Below, one piece after another: positions 1 to 11,040 of a stretch of 64,000 bases of DNA. Source of the DNA: Achatina immaculata. Lineage: Eukaryota; Mollusca; Gastropoda; Stylommatophora; Achatinidae. Position 1 is the first letter of the stretch. Each line of letters opens with the position of its first letter. The stretch lies in the NCBI GenBank assembly GCA_009760885.1, contig CM019702.1:47911925-47975924 (forward strand), read 5' to 3'. The notes beneath the pieces were generated by a model, which was not told the origin of the DNA, did not search any database, and worked only from the letters and a program-made list of their open reading frames with translations. The position numbers and the translations under genes are program-made.

Positions 1-189
1 AGACGATTCGAAAGGAAAGGTGAGAAAAGTAGAATCCGTTTGGCAATTGAAATTTTTCTCTTAGCCATTATTCACTAGGGACTGGTGATATTCCTTCTAC
101 GGTTCCAGTGGCATAGAGAGAACAGTAAATATTGATTTAATCCCTAGAAAACTACAGATGAGGTAGCCAAGGAGATGATGGAATGTACG

Positions 190-676
190 CATGTTCAAAG
201 ATTTGTTCAGAAAGGTCCACTGAAAGGTATGTTCAGGTATATCCATGTTCAAAGAGAGGTCCACGTTCAAGAAGAGGTTCATGTTCAAATTTTTGTTTAG
301 AGAGGTCAACGTTGTAAGTATGGCTTGGATGTATCCTATGTTGACAGCTTTTTTTGTTCATATATATCCACGTTCAAAGCTTTGTTCTGGCGTATCTACA
401 TTCAAAGATTTGTTCAGATGTATTCACTTTCAACGTTTTGTTCAGGTGTATCTACATTCAAAATTTTGTTCAGACGTATCTACATTCAAAGATATATTAC
501 ATGCATCTACATCCACAGATATGTAGAGATGTATCTATATTCAAATTTTTTTTTAGATGTATATATTGTCAGAGTTTTGTTCAGATGTATCTACATGCTC
601 AGACTTGTTCATATGCATTTATATTCAAAGATATGTTCAGATACGTCCATTTTCATAGTTTTGTTCAGGTGTGACA
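190..676. repeat. Degenerate 28-30 bp tandem array
   Basis: Imperfect units built around TTGTTCAGATGTATCTACA and ATTCAAAG recur about every 29 bp (for example near 408, 437 and 466), roughly 16 times. Several frames stay open for 90-130 codons, but the peptides are repeat-derived and differ between units. I read this as a decayed minisatellite, not a gene. It runs up to the hAT-type MITE that starts at 685. Confidence 0.75.
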
Positions 677-684
677 CTCTATGC

Positions 685-856
685 CAGCGATTTCTCAACA
701 TGGAGGGCAGATTACGCCCCTGAATATACATTTCAAATCTAAAGGGAGAAATGTTACCACCGTTAAAGAATGTATAATGGTGGAACTCTTTTCTGGATGA
801 TGATTTAATATATAAGGGAGGATTCACACTGGGCCCTGTGATCGTGAGAACCACTG
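685..856. mobile_element. hAT-type MITE, 172 bp
   Basis: The left end reads CAGCGATTTCTCAACATGG. The right end, read on the minus strand, begins CAGTGGTTCTCACGATC, so the two form imperfect terminal inverted repeats of the hAT type (CAG-gGTTCTCA). The flanking 8-mers are CTCTATGC (677-684) and CTTTATGC (857-864), an 8-bp target duplication with one mismatch, the length expected for hAT. No transposase is present, so it is a non-autonomous element. It has diverged and is probably old. Confidence 0.75.
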
Positions 857-1180
857 CTTTATGCACCGCACTCCCAGAAGAAGGCATCATGGCACGATAA
901 CAAGACATCCACAGACTGGCCTCTCAATGGAGCAACGTTCAACAATGGAAGGCCACTTGAATTAATGAGTGACAGTTAACTTACTAGTAGTTTTGTTTAA
1001 AATTAAATTTTGGATCCGGGCTCTGTGGAGCTGGCCTGTATTTGTGGCCACTGAATTGAATCTCCCCGGGGAGTGGGGGAGGGGAGGGGTCTGCTGGATG
1101 TGAGGACAAAAGAAGATAAACTTAATTCCTGAAAGAAGGACTTGTCACGTGACTAATTATGGTGAAGAGAAAGAGATGTA
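857..1180. other. No feature recognised
   Basis: Mixed-composition sequence with a short G-rich stretch near 1065-1090. I see no coding, RNA or mobile-element signal. Confidence 0.5.
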
Positions 1181-1182
1181 AT

Positions 1183-1436
1183 GATAGTGACAGAAAGAAA
1201 GTGAAAGAAACGGAGAGAGAGAGAGAAAGAAAGAAATAAAAGGAGAGAGAGAAAGAGATAATAATGAGAGAGAAAAAAAGAGAAAAAAATGGAGAGAAAG
1301 AGAGAGAGAGAGAGCAAAAAGATACACAGAAAGAGATAAAGACGAGAAGAGAAAAAGAGAGAGCAAAAGAGGGAAAGGAGACAGAGAAAGAGAGATAATT
1401 AGGGTGAAGGAGAGAGAGAGAGAGAGAGACGAAACA
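1183..1436. repeat. GA-rich microsatellite
   Basis: Long purine-only runs of GAGA and GAAA on the plus strand, with occasional interruptions. The complementary strand gives Ser/Leu/Phe-rich frames that are only a by-product of CT repeats. There is no evidence that this region is coding. Confidence 0.9.
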
Positions 1437-1973
1437 AGAGTAATGAAAATATATCTTCAAAAACAACTATTTAAAAGTTAAGAAAAAAAGATTGACCGTT
1501 GCAAAAGCCACATATGATTTTAAGAATGTCATCGGTGGAATGGGAACAAAAAGTCATTGAAAGAAAATAAAAGATATGTATATATACAAAAGTGCCCGAG
1601 AACAACAGAAACGTTGATTTCATTCCGTAATATAATACGTTAGAGACATAGGAAGACAACATTGAAAGACCCTAAATCATACAGCATGGACGTAACATGA
1701 TATGACAGACGACTGAACTATACAGAAAAGCGCCATTTACTTGTACATGAACTACTAAAATTGCAGGAGTAAGGATTAATCAAGACTAAAAAAATCAAAG
1801 ATAAAGCTTACAGACAATAACACGAGGACTCCATCAGTAGTTAGGATTTAGAGCAGTGCCACACATAATCAATGTTCCCCCTAAGCTGCGCGGTGGTGGC
1901 GCGGCCTAGGACAAAAGAAAAAGTTATATCCCGCCCAGAGAACAGAATTGCTGGTTTTATTTTTCATATTCCT

Positions 1974-2027
1974 GATTTTACTATGTGCTATGCTAGTGCC
2001 GATTTTACTATGTGCTATGCTAGTGCC
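1974..2027. repeat. 27-bp perfect direct duplication
   Basis: The 27-bp segment starting GATTTTACTATGTGC and ending GCTAGTGCC occurs twice back to back with no mismatch (1974-2000 and 2001-2027). The surrounding sequence, about 1440-2460, is AT-rich with nothing else recognisable. Confidence 0.9.
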
Positions 2028-2463
2028 GAAGGAAAAAAAAATAGCGTTACATGCGTTTGTTTTCTTGATTTCTTTGGATGTTACTATTTCCTTTTACTTG
2101 CTAACTTTACAATTTGATGTTACGACGCACATTTAAGCACAACTGGTTTCTTTTATTTTTTACTTGAGAATATATTTGCACACAAGCTGAAAATCTTGCT
2201 CACGAATCCCAAAACTTTATAGGTCACATTGCACACCGCCCACAACAGGTATTTAAGTAGTATGAATTAAAACCAATGGTCTTTTTCACCCCGGGTGGCG
2301 AGAAGATAATACGATAAATAAATGTTGGATTATTATGAATCGACATTCTTACACAATCTTTACAGTAGCAAATTAATAGCAAATTTATGTGATTTTTAAA
2401 AGTACTGACAGAATATTAGTTAATTTCTGTTGAATTTCAGTATTTTGAAACTTTTTTTTTTTT

Positions 2464-2792
2464 TCATGGGTCGCTTAACATTGCTGGTTTAGTGTTGCGG
2501 ATCACCTGCTATTGTTACAGGGGTCGCGGGTCACGTACCATTGCTGGTTTAGGGTCGCAGTAAATGCGTGTGCCTCTGTGACAAGTGCTGATGTGCCAAC
2601 GCGGCACCAGCTGAAACACACACTTTACTTGGTTATGGCCCTTACACTAATGGGTACTCTGACACAGCGGGTAATCTAGCATTGCTGATTTATGGTGATC
2701 TGTCATTACTGATTTAGAGTGGCAGGTCACCTATTACTGCATTATCCAGGGCCATGGGTTATGTGCCCTTGCTTGGTTTAGGGTCGCGTTTA
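2464..2792. repeat. Irregular GGTCGC / TTGCTGGTTTAG repeat block
   Basis: The motifs ATTGCTGGTTTAG, GGGTCGC and GGTCACGTACC recur at irregular spacing at least five times (near 2480, 2520, 2540, 2690 and 2770). The block looks like a decayed tandem repeat and ends just before the LINE at 2830. Confidence 0.55.
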
Positions 2793-2829
2793 GAAAAGGC
2801 TGAGAATGAATGGACTAAACAGTAAGATC

Positions 2830-3334
2830 ATCATCATCATCATCATCATCATCATGTGCCGTGTTGACTGGCGTTGGCTATTATGCTTCTCCAGAGTACA
2901 CGATCCTTCATGCAGGCCATCAGCTCAGTTGGTGATCTCCTCTCACACCATCCCGTCAGACTGTCCAGTATCATTTCTCTTGGTATTTCCCTGGTTCTTC
3001 TACCCTCTCTTTTTCCTGTGATTGTAATATTTTCAATGCCCCCTCTTCTCATTGCATGTCATATGAAAGTACATTGTCTCTCTCTTATTTTCTGACACAT
3101 TTTTTTGTATCTCCAGCTTTTCTAAAACATTATCCATTAGTTATTTTTGTTGTCCATAGAATTCGCAACATTCTTCTAATAAACCACATTTCTGCTGCTT
3201 CCAATGACTTTTGTGCAGACCTGCCTATTGTCCATGATTCTCTTCCATATACCATGATAGGTTCAATATAGCATTTTAAGACTCGTTTTCTAACATTCCT
3301 TGATAAGGATGTGTTACATAATATGTTATGTAAT
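2830..3334 (-). mobile_element. RTE-like LINE family C, 5'-truncated copy
   Basis: Reading the minus strand, the C-terminal end of a reverse-transcriptase polyprotein is visible, ending near 2856 in ...ANASQHGT followed by TGA. That stop codon is the first unit of a (TGA)n tail (about 2831-2854 on the plus strand as ATC repeats). The nonamer AGTAAGATC lies on both sides (2821-2829 and 3335-3343) and is taken as the target-site duplication. The frame is broken upstream of the last 60 codons. It is homologous to the copies at 14797-15008 and 60037-61574. Only the 3' part remains; endonuclease and RT motifs are absent. Confidence 0.85.
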
Positions 3335-3530
3335 AGTAAGATCTAGTTTAAGCTAAATGAGGCCGCCAAAGAGGGGGCCATTTGTTCTTGTATTCATAAA
3401 CGGATGAATATTTTTTTTCCTGTTGTATGTGGTTTTACTGTGAGGTTATGGAACTTTACTGCGACAGACGGATATGAGATCCTCAGCAAGAGTCAGTGAC
3501 ATTAAGCAATCATTTTATTCGGGATTCCCC

Positions 3531-3559
3531 CCCCCCCCCCTCTCTCTCTCTCTCTCTCT
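3531..3559. repeat. C-run followed by (TC)n
   Basis: A homopolymer C run of about 14 bases continues directly into (TC)9-10. Simple-sequence repeat only. Confidence 0.9.
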
Positions 3560-3879
3560 TAATTCAATTCATCTGAAACACAAAAACTACAGGGATAATG
3601 TTACACCCACAGACAGGTTGAACTGTTGAAAACTGACAAACCTGTATTAAAAACGTCCTAGTAAATTTCTTGTGTAACGAAAGTAAAACACATGTTACAA
3701 ATTCATTAAAGAAAGTACAAGGTCCTCAAGACAAACTGTCCGCACTCTCTTCTAGTGGTGGTGGAGTGCTCCAGGACATAGGTTCTCAGTACCTTCCCCG
3801 TATCCTTCAGGCAGGGGGTTGTAGTAAGGGTTGCGAAATAGGATGTGATTGGAAAATTCCTGATACTGATGCGGAGGTG

Positions 3880-4033
3880 ATTAATGATTGATTGATTAAT
3901 CTTTATTTCAAAAGGGTTAAGAATTGGGCCCGCAGGCCCGCCTGACGGTCTGCCCTTTATCACACAACTTTCACTCTGTTCCAGGCATTCTACAAATATG
4001 CTGCTCATATAACAAACATAATTAACATTAAAG
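3880..4033 (-). mobile_element. Family-B-type LINE 3' end or SINE, 154 bp
   Basis: On the minus strand this segment ends in AAATAAAGAT plus a tetranucleotide (TCAA)n tail. It contains AGGGCAGA and GGGCC...GGCCC elements that also occur at the 3' ends of the family-B LINEs near 43.5 kb and 56.7 kb. It matches the copy at 31488-31636 over its whole length, and both copies begin at the same base (near ACATTRAAG on the plus strand). It may therefore be a discrete SINE sharing a LINE tail rather than a randomly truncated LINE. Confidence 0.7.
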
Positions 4034-5400
4034 TAACTACATACACATATAAATGACTACCTACCAAACAAAAAAAATGTCGGTACTATTCAGAATATAC
4101 AATTAACTGAATTCGGTGTCTGTAAGAGCGGTCTAAAATAACTTCTAAGTTTTATGATTCATAGAGGCGTGTGTTCAGTGGGGGTAGAGCAAAAGCTCAT
4201 CTCTCTCTCTGGATGCTGCAGCATGATATAATGAGACGCACTGTAGTAGACTCCAGACACCGTTGGTAGGGCTGAGAAAGAAGAAGGCATTCCTCCAAGT
4301 TGTTGCCGACTCGTGCCAATGACCTTCAGTAGCCTTGGAGACGTAAAATCGTCTGCATACTTGCAAAGCTACATGCTCAACCTCTGGAGCTTGGACGCCA
4401 TCTTGGCTTTATTTTTTTGTTGTTGTTGTCAATTTTGATTTTACGTCCGACACGTCAGTGACCGTTTTGTTGCTGTCTAGACCGGCTTCTATGATTGTGG
4501 TTTCCGATTTGTGCAGGTTTTAGCGTCTCTGATCTGGTCTCTTCAGTATTTGTGTTCTGTTTCTTCCTCGTGCCACCCAGCCACCGAAGTTGGGCTCTAA
4601 CAGAGCATATTTCAGTATGTAGCAGACTACAAATTATCCTCATGAATGTAAAACATTCAGCGATGTTTATAACTGCATTAGCTACTTTTCATGTAGCTAA
4701 TTATATTATATTCACGAATTGATCAATCTTATTTTACACGCTTATATAATATAATGTGCCTACTTGTAATAAATCGAATGTATGGTAAGAATGAAAGATG
4801 AGTGACGAAGGCGTAACAGTATAAGATTTCTGGGGTTATTTCCCTTCTTTCTTCTAAGCTGATCTCGCTTGACTGAAAAAAAAAAGTTATGAATTATCAC
4901 TTCTTGCACGGCCCTCCAGTGGAAACTGGGACACGAGAATTGTAAGAGTGTAGAACTTATTTGTGAGTGAGACTATTCGGGTCTTGGGTCTCGGTCCGAG
5001 CGGTTATGTGTTAGAAAATATATTATAACCGGAGACAGACAAGAGAAAGTTTCCAAGTCTCGTCTTCTTGTGGCTGGATCACTGGCCTGTTTTCTGCTGC
5101 GCGTATTTATATTTGTGCCTGTTCCACCGGTAATTTGAGTTACTGGGTGCTGTCACCATCAACGTCACTCAGAGATTCATCATCATGATTACTATGCTCA
5201 CCGGTTGTAAGGACTGTTATTGCCGGAGGTGGGGTGGAGAATTTCGCTCTCCGCTCCAATGGCGAGCGTCTCAAATAGCCTCTGGCAGTCAAGTCCAGCT
5301 CCTGACCTTCTCGTGGCAGAACTGTTTAAACTGACAGGAGAAGGGGCGAAGGCGAATATCTGGCGCCTGAAAACCAGACACTTAGGGTAGATGAGAGGCA
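4034..5400. other. No gene recognised
   Basis: Mostly unremarkable sequence. A fragment at about 4765-4810 (GGTAAGAATGAAAGATGAG) resembles the 3' untranslated region of the family-B LINE at 43.47 kb. There are no other supported features. Confidence 0.5.
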
Positions 5401-5404
5401 CGTT

Positions 5405-6135
5405 TGGTAGCTCATCTACCGCTGCTGGCGAGATTCTTCAGCTGCCGTGCGTGGAGCGGTGCTCTTCCCGGCCAGTGAAGAAAGGTGGAAATGGGGTTGC
5501 CGCGGGACACCACTGCGGAAAAAATGGTGAAAGGATAAAGCGAAGCAAACAGTCAAATCACGGCACCTCTGGTCTGGAGGTCGGTCACGTCCTAAGAGCA
5601 CTCATATCGGATGAAATGCCTGAACCGGCTTAACCCAGAGGTTAAGACACCGCTGGCGAGATTCTTTGGATGCCGCGCATGGAGTGAAGCTCCTCCCGGT
5701 CAAGGAAGAATCTGCAGAAAAGAAATAAGGGTTGCTGTGTGGCGCCGATCTGAAAGGGTGAAGGAAAGGATAAAGTGAAGTTTAATCGGTATGTCCAGTA
5801 GTATCGCTACGAGAGCTACACATACCACGGTACTTCTGCTCTAGAGGCCGGCCACGTCCGAAATACACTTACACTGGTGAAATATGCCTAAGCCAACATA
5901 CACCAGGGATGAAACTTGATGGCTAGACATGTCACGCAACCTCCGCTCTAGAGGTCGGTCACGCCCGTATACACCCATACTAGTGAAATATGCCTAAACC
6001 GGTTCACACCAGGGGTGCAACTTGAAGGCTACACATGTCATGGTACCTCTGCTCTAGAGGTCGGTCATCTCCCAAACACGCCCAAACTGGGATAATATGT
6101 CTAAACCGGTTCAACCCAAGGGTGGAAGTCACTAG
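5405..6135. repeat. Degenerate long-period repeat block
   Basis: The motif TCTAGAGGTCGGTCACG, or a close variant, occurs at about 5573, 5840, 5947 and 6053, giving spacings near 267, 107 and 106 bp. It is followed each time by ATACACT-type and AAATATGCCTAAACCGG-type segments. A second shared segment, GCTGGCGAGATTCTT, starts units near 5424 and 5652. Short ORFs of 60-90 codons in this block differ between units and are not supported as genes. The repeat class is unknown. Confidence 0.65.
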
Positions 6136-6240
6136 TGGCGAGGATTCGTCCTCCTGGACAAAAGCTCCATCCTGGTAACAACTAGGAAGGGTAGCGGCTA
6201 CGACCACAAAATGCTGAAGTAGGAGACACTGAACCAGGGC

Positions 6241-6510
6241 CGTCTAGATAGACAACCATCTTTCACCTGGCGGGGATGTATGCGTGTCCTAATCACGCTG
6301 AGGTTTTCCGGTGAGAAAGTCCAACACTGGACTGGATGGGCAACCACCTCTCACCCAGCGGGGATATACTCATCCAAAACACGTCGAGGTTTTCCGGTGA
6401 GAAAGTCCAACTCTGGCCTTGGTGGGCTACCACCTCTCACCCGGCAGTGATACACGGGTATCTCAAAACACGTCGAGGTTTTCCGGTGAGAAAATCCAAC
6501 TCTAGATCAA
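6241..6510. repeat. About 86-89 bp tandem repeat, three units
   Basis: The phrase AGGTTTTCCGGTGAGAAA occurs at 6301, 6387 and 6476, each preceded by a CACCTCTCACCC-GC-G segment. That defines three adjacent units of 86-89 bp with 10-20 percent divergence. It is continuous with the degenerate block upstream and may be part of the same locus history. Confidence 0.8.
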
Positions 6511-6824
6511 ACTGGTGCAAAGAAAACCACGGTGTCACGCAATCCCGCTTCTGAGACCCACCAAAAATACAGTCTCAAGCCCTACGATACTCTGAACCTC
6601 TTGTGGTCCTCTCGGGGATCTCGTGTTGTCCTTTTGGGGACCACACGGGGGACCACGGGACTTAACGAGGACCACAGGTGTAAATTCGGTGAGATCACAG
6701 GGCGGTCTTGGTGGCAGAAGCGAACGAAGAAGAAGAAGAAGACTATGCTCATCAACAAACATCTTCCACTGAAGAGTTGGCACCTCTGTGTTTGGTACTA
6801 ACATGGATTTGTTAAACCCAGTTG

Positions 6825-7925
6825 CTGTCGAAGTGTATCATACATGTTGTCGTTAAGTCCAAGTTCTACTGTCGAAGTGTATCATACATGTTGTCGTTAA
6901 GTCCAAGTGTTACTGTCGGAGTGTTAATAAATCCAAGTTTTACTGTCGAAGTGTATCATACCTTTGTCGTTAAGTCCAAGTGTTACTGTCGGAGTGTTAA
7001 TAAGTCCAAGTTTTACTGTCGAAGTGTATCATACATGTTGTCGTTAAGTCCAAGTTTTACTGTCGGAGTGTTAATAAGTCCAAGTTTTACTGTCGAAGTG
7101 TATCATACATGTTGTCGTTAAGTCCAAGTTTTACTGTCGAAGTGTATCATACATTTGTCGTTAAGTCCAAGTGTTACTGTCGGAGTGTTAATAAGTCCAA
7201 GTTTTACTGTCGAAGTGTATCATACATGTTGTCGTTAAGTCCAAGTTTTACTGTCGGAGTGTTAATAAGTCCAAGTTTTACTGTCGAAGTGTATCATACA
7301 TGTTGTCGTTAAGTCCAAGTTTTACTGTCGAAGTGTATCATACATTTGTCGTTAAGTCCAAGTGTTACTGTCGGAGTGTATCATACATGTTGTCGTTAAG
7401 TCCAAGTGTTACTGTCGGAGTGTTAATAAGTCCAAGTTTTACTGTCGAAGTGTATCATACATTTGTCGTTAAGTCCAAGTGTTACTGTCGGAGTGTTAAT
7501 AAGTCCAAGTTTTACTGTCGAAGTGTATCATACATGTTGTCGTTAAGTCCAAGTTTTACTGTCGGAGTGTATCATACATTTGTCGTTAAGTCCAAGTGTT
7601 ACTGTCGGAGTGTTAATAAGTCCAAGTTTTACTGTCGAAGTGTATCATACATTTGTCGTTAAGTCCAAGTGTTACTGTCGGAGTGTTAATAAGTCCAAGT
7701 TTTACTGTCGAAGTGTATCATACATGTTGTCGTTAAGTCCAAGTTTTACTATCGGAGTGTATCATACATGTTGTCGTTAAGTCCAAGTTTTACTATCGGA
7801 GTGTATCATACATGTTGTCGTTAAGTCCAAGTTTTACTGTCGGAGTGTATCATACATGTTGTCGTTAAGTCCAAGTTTTACTATCGGAGTGTATCATACA
7901 TGTTGTCGTTAAGTCCAAGTTTTAA
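6825..7925. repeat. 1.1 kb satellite with two monomer types
   Basis: Monomer A is 44 bp (GTTGTCGTTAAGTCCAAG... to ...GTGTATCATACAT). Monomer B is about 31 bp and replaces the GTTGTCG head with GTTAATAAGTCCAAG. A and B alternate irregularly across the left two-thirds, while the right end (about 7730-7920) is A only, with a shared ACTATCGG variant. Variants TTTGTCG and GTTGTCG mark sub-classes. The frames open across it are repeat artefacts. Confidence 0.9.
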
Positions 7926-7963
7926 CATTTACTGTTGTCCTACACCTACAGAGGAACAGTCTT

Positions 7964-8041
7964 CAAAAGGCAGAATGTCAGGCAGACCTGGGTGTACAAT
8001 TCTTCACTGTTAGAAAATAAAGACAGTTCGTTCCTTCGTTC
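7964..8041 (+). mobile_element. Family-B LINE 3'-tail remnant
   Basis: AAGGCAGAATGTCAGGCAGACC is followed by TTCTTCACTGTTAGAAAATAAAGA and a degenerate (GTTC)n tail. The order and wording match the 3' end of the family-B LINE at 43.5 kb. Only the last 75 bp remain. Confidence 0.65.
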
Positions 8042-9180
8042 TCTCTCTAAATGATCATTTAGTCCAGGTATACCTTACTCGACCTCTTCTCCCATTGTTT
8101 TTGCAGTAAAATTATGCGTTGACTCTCATTTTCTCTATTCATCTTACACATATTCAAAGACTTTTTAAAACTTGTCCTTCGCTCAATTTGTTCAAATACC
8201 GCGTGAAAACTCTATATAAAATTCACAGACAACCTCATGTTTTTCGGCTCTTTATGTTCACTTTAGTTTAGACTCTGCTTGTCACGATGTGCTTACTAAG
8301 AAGATGCTCTGGGTACACATGTACCGCATGTTAGAGAGGAGGTGCTCCATTTTTAGTTCCCAACAAGGAAGAGCTATTATAAAGGGGAAAAAAATAAGTG
8401 TCAGGAATTCTTCAGTCAATATCTGTCCGGATTTCAGCTACTCCTTTATATTATTATTATTATTATTATTTTCTCTTAACTGCCAGAAATCCTGCAACAA
8501 TTCTCATTTATAATCCAGACATTAAAAAAAACATCAGCCAAGTCAAAAGATGGGGATCGGTAAAGGACGGGTAAACATCATTCTGTAAACTCTGCCTTGT
8601 TCAAATGTCAGAGAGATGCTCTGGGTGTCACGCTTCGTGTGTTCAGCGTCAAGTTAGTGACAATCATACCTGTTATAACGATTAAAGGTATGGAATCTTC
8701 TGTAATTATCCTTGTCAATAAGTGCCTCATTTAAGTAATTTCATAATGTTCGGTAAGTAAAGTAAGTTGATACTGTTGCAGCTGCTTGTAATTTCGACTA
8801 CTTGTACATTTATGCCACGAAGCAATTATTATTATTTTTTTTTATATGAATCCACGACTTCAAGACATATAATTATTTACTATCCTTTCTCCCGTCTCAC
8901 CCCATTCACCTTCCTCTGCTACCCTGTTGTCTTTCAACACTGAAATCAATAGAATCATCCAATTTTTTTTGTAGACAGAAGAGGGACTCACAGCACTGCT
9001 TCTCTCTGCTCCTATGTTCCAGACGTCGATTCCAATTTCAGATACATTTTTTTTTTCTGTTTTTAGCCGTGTAGAGTCCTCTGACAAATTTCCCCTAACT
9101 GGAAATAGGCAGAACATGAGCTGTGTGTTCTTTGTCATGTAATTTGCAGTCCAGCAGAACATGACTGGCTATCGTTTGGG
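8042..9180. other. No gene recognised
   Basis: AT-rich sequence with a short (ATT)n run at 8448-8471. No ORF with recognisable similarity and no repeat boundary is seen. Confidence 0.5.
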
Positions 9181-9183
9181 GGA

Positions 9184-9425
9184 AGGGGGGGGGGGGCTGA
9201 GTTAGCCAAGTGATCTGTGCTTTCGTCTCCCATGATGGTGTAGGTCTGTGGTTCGATTCTTCCCTTCTATCTTACCCCTTCCCTTTCTCTCTTCTCTCCT
9301 TCCTCGCAGCAACCCAGTCACCTCATCTGTATAAACGGGAACCTGGTTCCTTCTTGAGCCATGAAAGGGAAGACGTGACACTGGCGATGTCGTATACTCG
9401 CGCAGCGGTTCTAAAATAATTTTCT
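9184..9425 (+). mobile_element. tRNA-derived SINE
   Basis: The head contains a good RNA polymerase III box A (TTAGCCAAGTGA, about 9202) and box B (GGTTCGATTCT, about 9250) at the spacing of a tRNA gene. The body carries CAACCCAGTCACC followed by AAACGGGAACCTGGTTCC. This corresponds to the CACCCAGCC...AAAATGGGTACC core of the SINEs at 39.1 kb and 56.4 kb. A G-run (9183-9196) precedes the head. It is not a functional tRNA, because no folded acceptor stem can be drawn and the body is fused to it. Confidence 0.75.
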
Positions 9426-9960
9426 GACTGAGACAAACTTAGTAAAAATAATTTATGTAGCGGGACACCTGTTTTCTGAATGCTGGACTTGTGCAGTTAA
9501 CCGCGAATTTATGTTATTAGCTTACACTACACCTACTGTATTCAAATTTTATAACAATAAATATTTTGTTTAACTAAAATGAAACTTTTGGTGAGTGATA
9601 TTAAACCTTTATTATATCAGTGCATTATTATCGGTGTGGAATCTCAACCTGCACGGAGGCACAAGTCTTCTTTGCTCATGGAGAAATACACTTTTAAATC
9701 ATGTTCCATAAATATAACATTGGCGAACGTTTGTTTGCAACTTTAATTGTATAAATAAGTCAAAATGCAAATAATTTAAACCAAAATGGAGGCAGACTGA
9801 CAGGATCACATAGACTGATTGCGTTATGTTTGGCGAACTACAGCCGACAGTTCTACCTCCAAGGGGAAAGAATCGAAATGAGAAGGCAAGCCAGCAAATA
9901 TACCGAATCGAAGTCGGATATGTCGAGAGGCAAACGCACAACGGCAAACAACGGTATCTG
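9426..9960. other. No gene recognised
   Basis: AT-rich spacer. The ORF reaching into 9699-10193 on the minus strand is driven by the trinucleotide repeat that follows. Confidence 0.5.
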
Positions 9961-9967
9961 AAGGCGA

Positions 9968-10104
9968 AATAATAATAAGAAGAAGAAGAAGAAGAAGGAG
10001 GAGGAGGAGGTGGTGGTGGTGGAGGAGAAGAAGAAGCAGGAGAAAAGAAGAAGAGAAGAAGAAGAAGAAGAAGAAGTGGCAGAAGAAGAAGAAGAAGAAG
10101 AAGG
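9968..10104. repeat. GAA/GGA/GGT trinucleotide repeat
   Basis: Runs of GAAGAA, GGAGGA and GGTGGT over about 135 bp. The minus strand gives poly-Ser, Pro and Leu frames, which are artefacts. It lies just upstream of the X element at 10164. Confidence 0.9.
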
Positions 10105-10163
10105 ATGGCACCAATAACAGCAAGAATAAGAAATTTTTTACTCCAAAGATTCAATGGCACATC

Positions 10164-10665
10164 TAGAGGAGAAAACGCTGTACAATCTGGCAATCAGCGA
10201 CCCATAGCTTATACGCCAGCGTCAGGGTTGGCGAATCACAGCTTATATACTAGCGTCAGGGTTGACGAACCACAGCTTACACACTAGCGTCAGGGTTGGC
10301 GAATCACAGCTTATATACTAGTGTCAGGGTTGGAGGACCACAGCTTACACACTAGCGTCAGGGTTGGCGAATCACAGCTTACATACTAGTGTCAGGGTTG
10401 GAGGACCACAAATGACCAAAACCTTGTCCACCTCTCCGTTGGTATCCCCAGTAACAGGCCTAGCCTTTCTAACTCGACAGGCATCGTCATAGTTCCCTTG
10501 GCAGTGGAGTCTGTTAAGGAAGTATTACATATCCTTTGCTTTCTAGCACCACTCACGGACTTAAGATGGCCACTCCCAAACTGACATGATGCTGTGCCAC
10601 AGACCGTAATTCTGTTCCTCAACACAGTCAATTCACTGGTTACAAAGAACATCAGGCTTGTAGTT
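10164..10665 (+). mobile_element. Element X copy with 34-bp internal expansion
   Basis: The order of landmarks matches the full-length X copies at 24.9 and 26.4 kb: GGAG-GAAAACGCTGT, GGCAATCAGCGACCCATAG, CCACCTCTCCG, GCCTAGCC, TGGAGTCTG, and AAAGAACATCAG near the end. The segment that is present about 1.4 times in other copies is amplified here to about six 34-bp units (10190-10410), marked by GTCAGGGTTG. No coding frame is conserved between copies. Confidence 0.8.
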
Positions 10666-11040
10666 AAAGTGAGTTATAAGAAGATTTTTACATTGAGTTA
10701 TAAGAAGACTTTTACACTGAGTTAGAAGAAGACTTTTACATTGAGTTCGAAGAATACTTTTACACTGATTTAAAAGAAAACTTTTACACTGAATAAGAAG
10801 ACTTTTATATTGAGTTAGAAGAAGACTTTTACATTGAGTTAGAAGAGTTTTGCACTGAGTTAGAAGAAGACTTCTATACTGAGTTAGAAGAAGACTTTTA
10901 TACTGCGTCAGAAGAAAACTTTTACATTGACTTATAAGACTTTTATATTGAGTTAGTAGGAGACGTTTACACTGATTTAGAAGACTTTTATATTGAGTCA
11001 GAAGGAGACTTTTCCACTGATTTAGAAGAAGACTTTTTGA
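10666..11040. repeat. 24-bp degenerate array
   Basis: Units of about 24 bp (GAGTTAGAAGAAGACTTTTACATT) repeat roughly 14 times with indels. The array starts directly at the 3' side of the X copy, at the position where other X copies carry a GAA-rich tail. It may have grown from that tail. Confidence 0.8.

Noticed and set aside
9199..9262. Functional tRNA gene
   Set aside because: Box A and box B are good but no acceptor stem pairs, and a SINE body is fused downstream.
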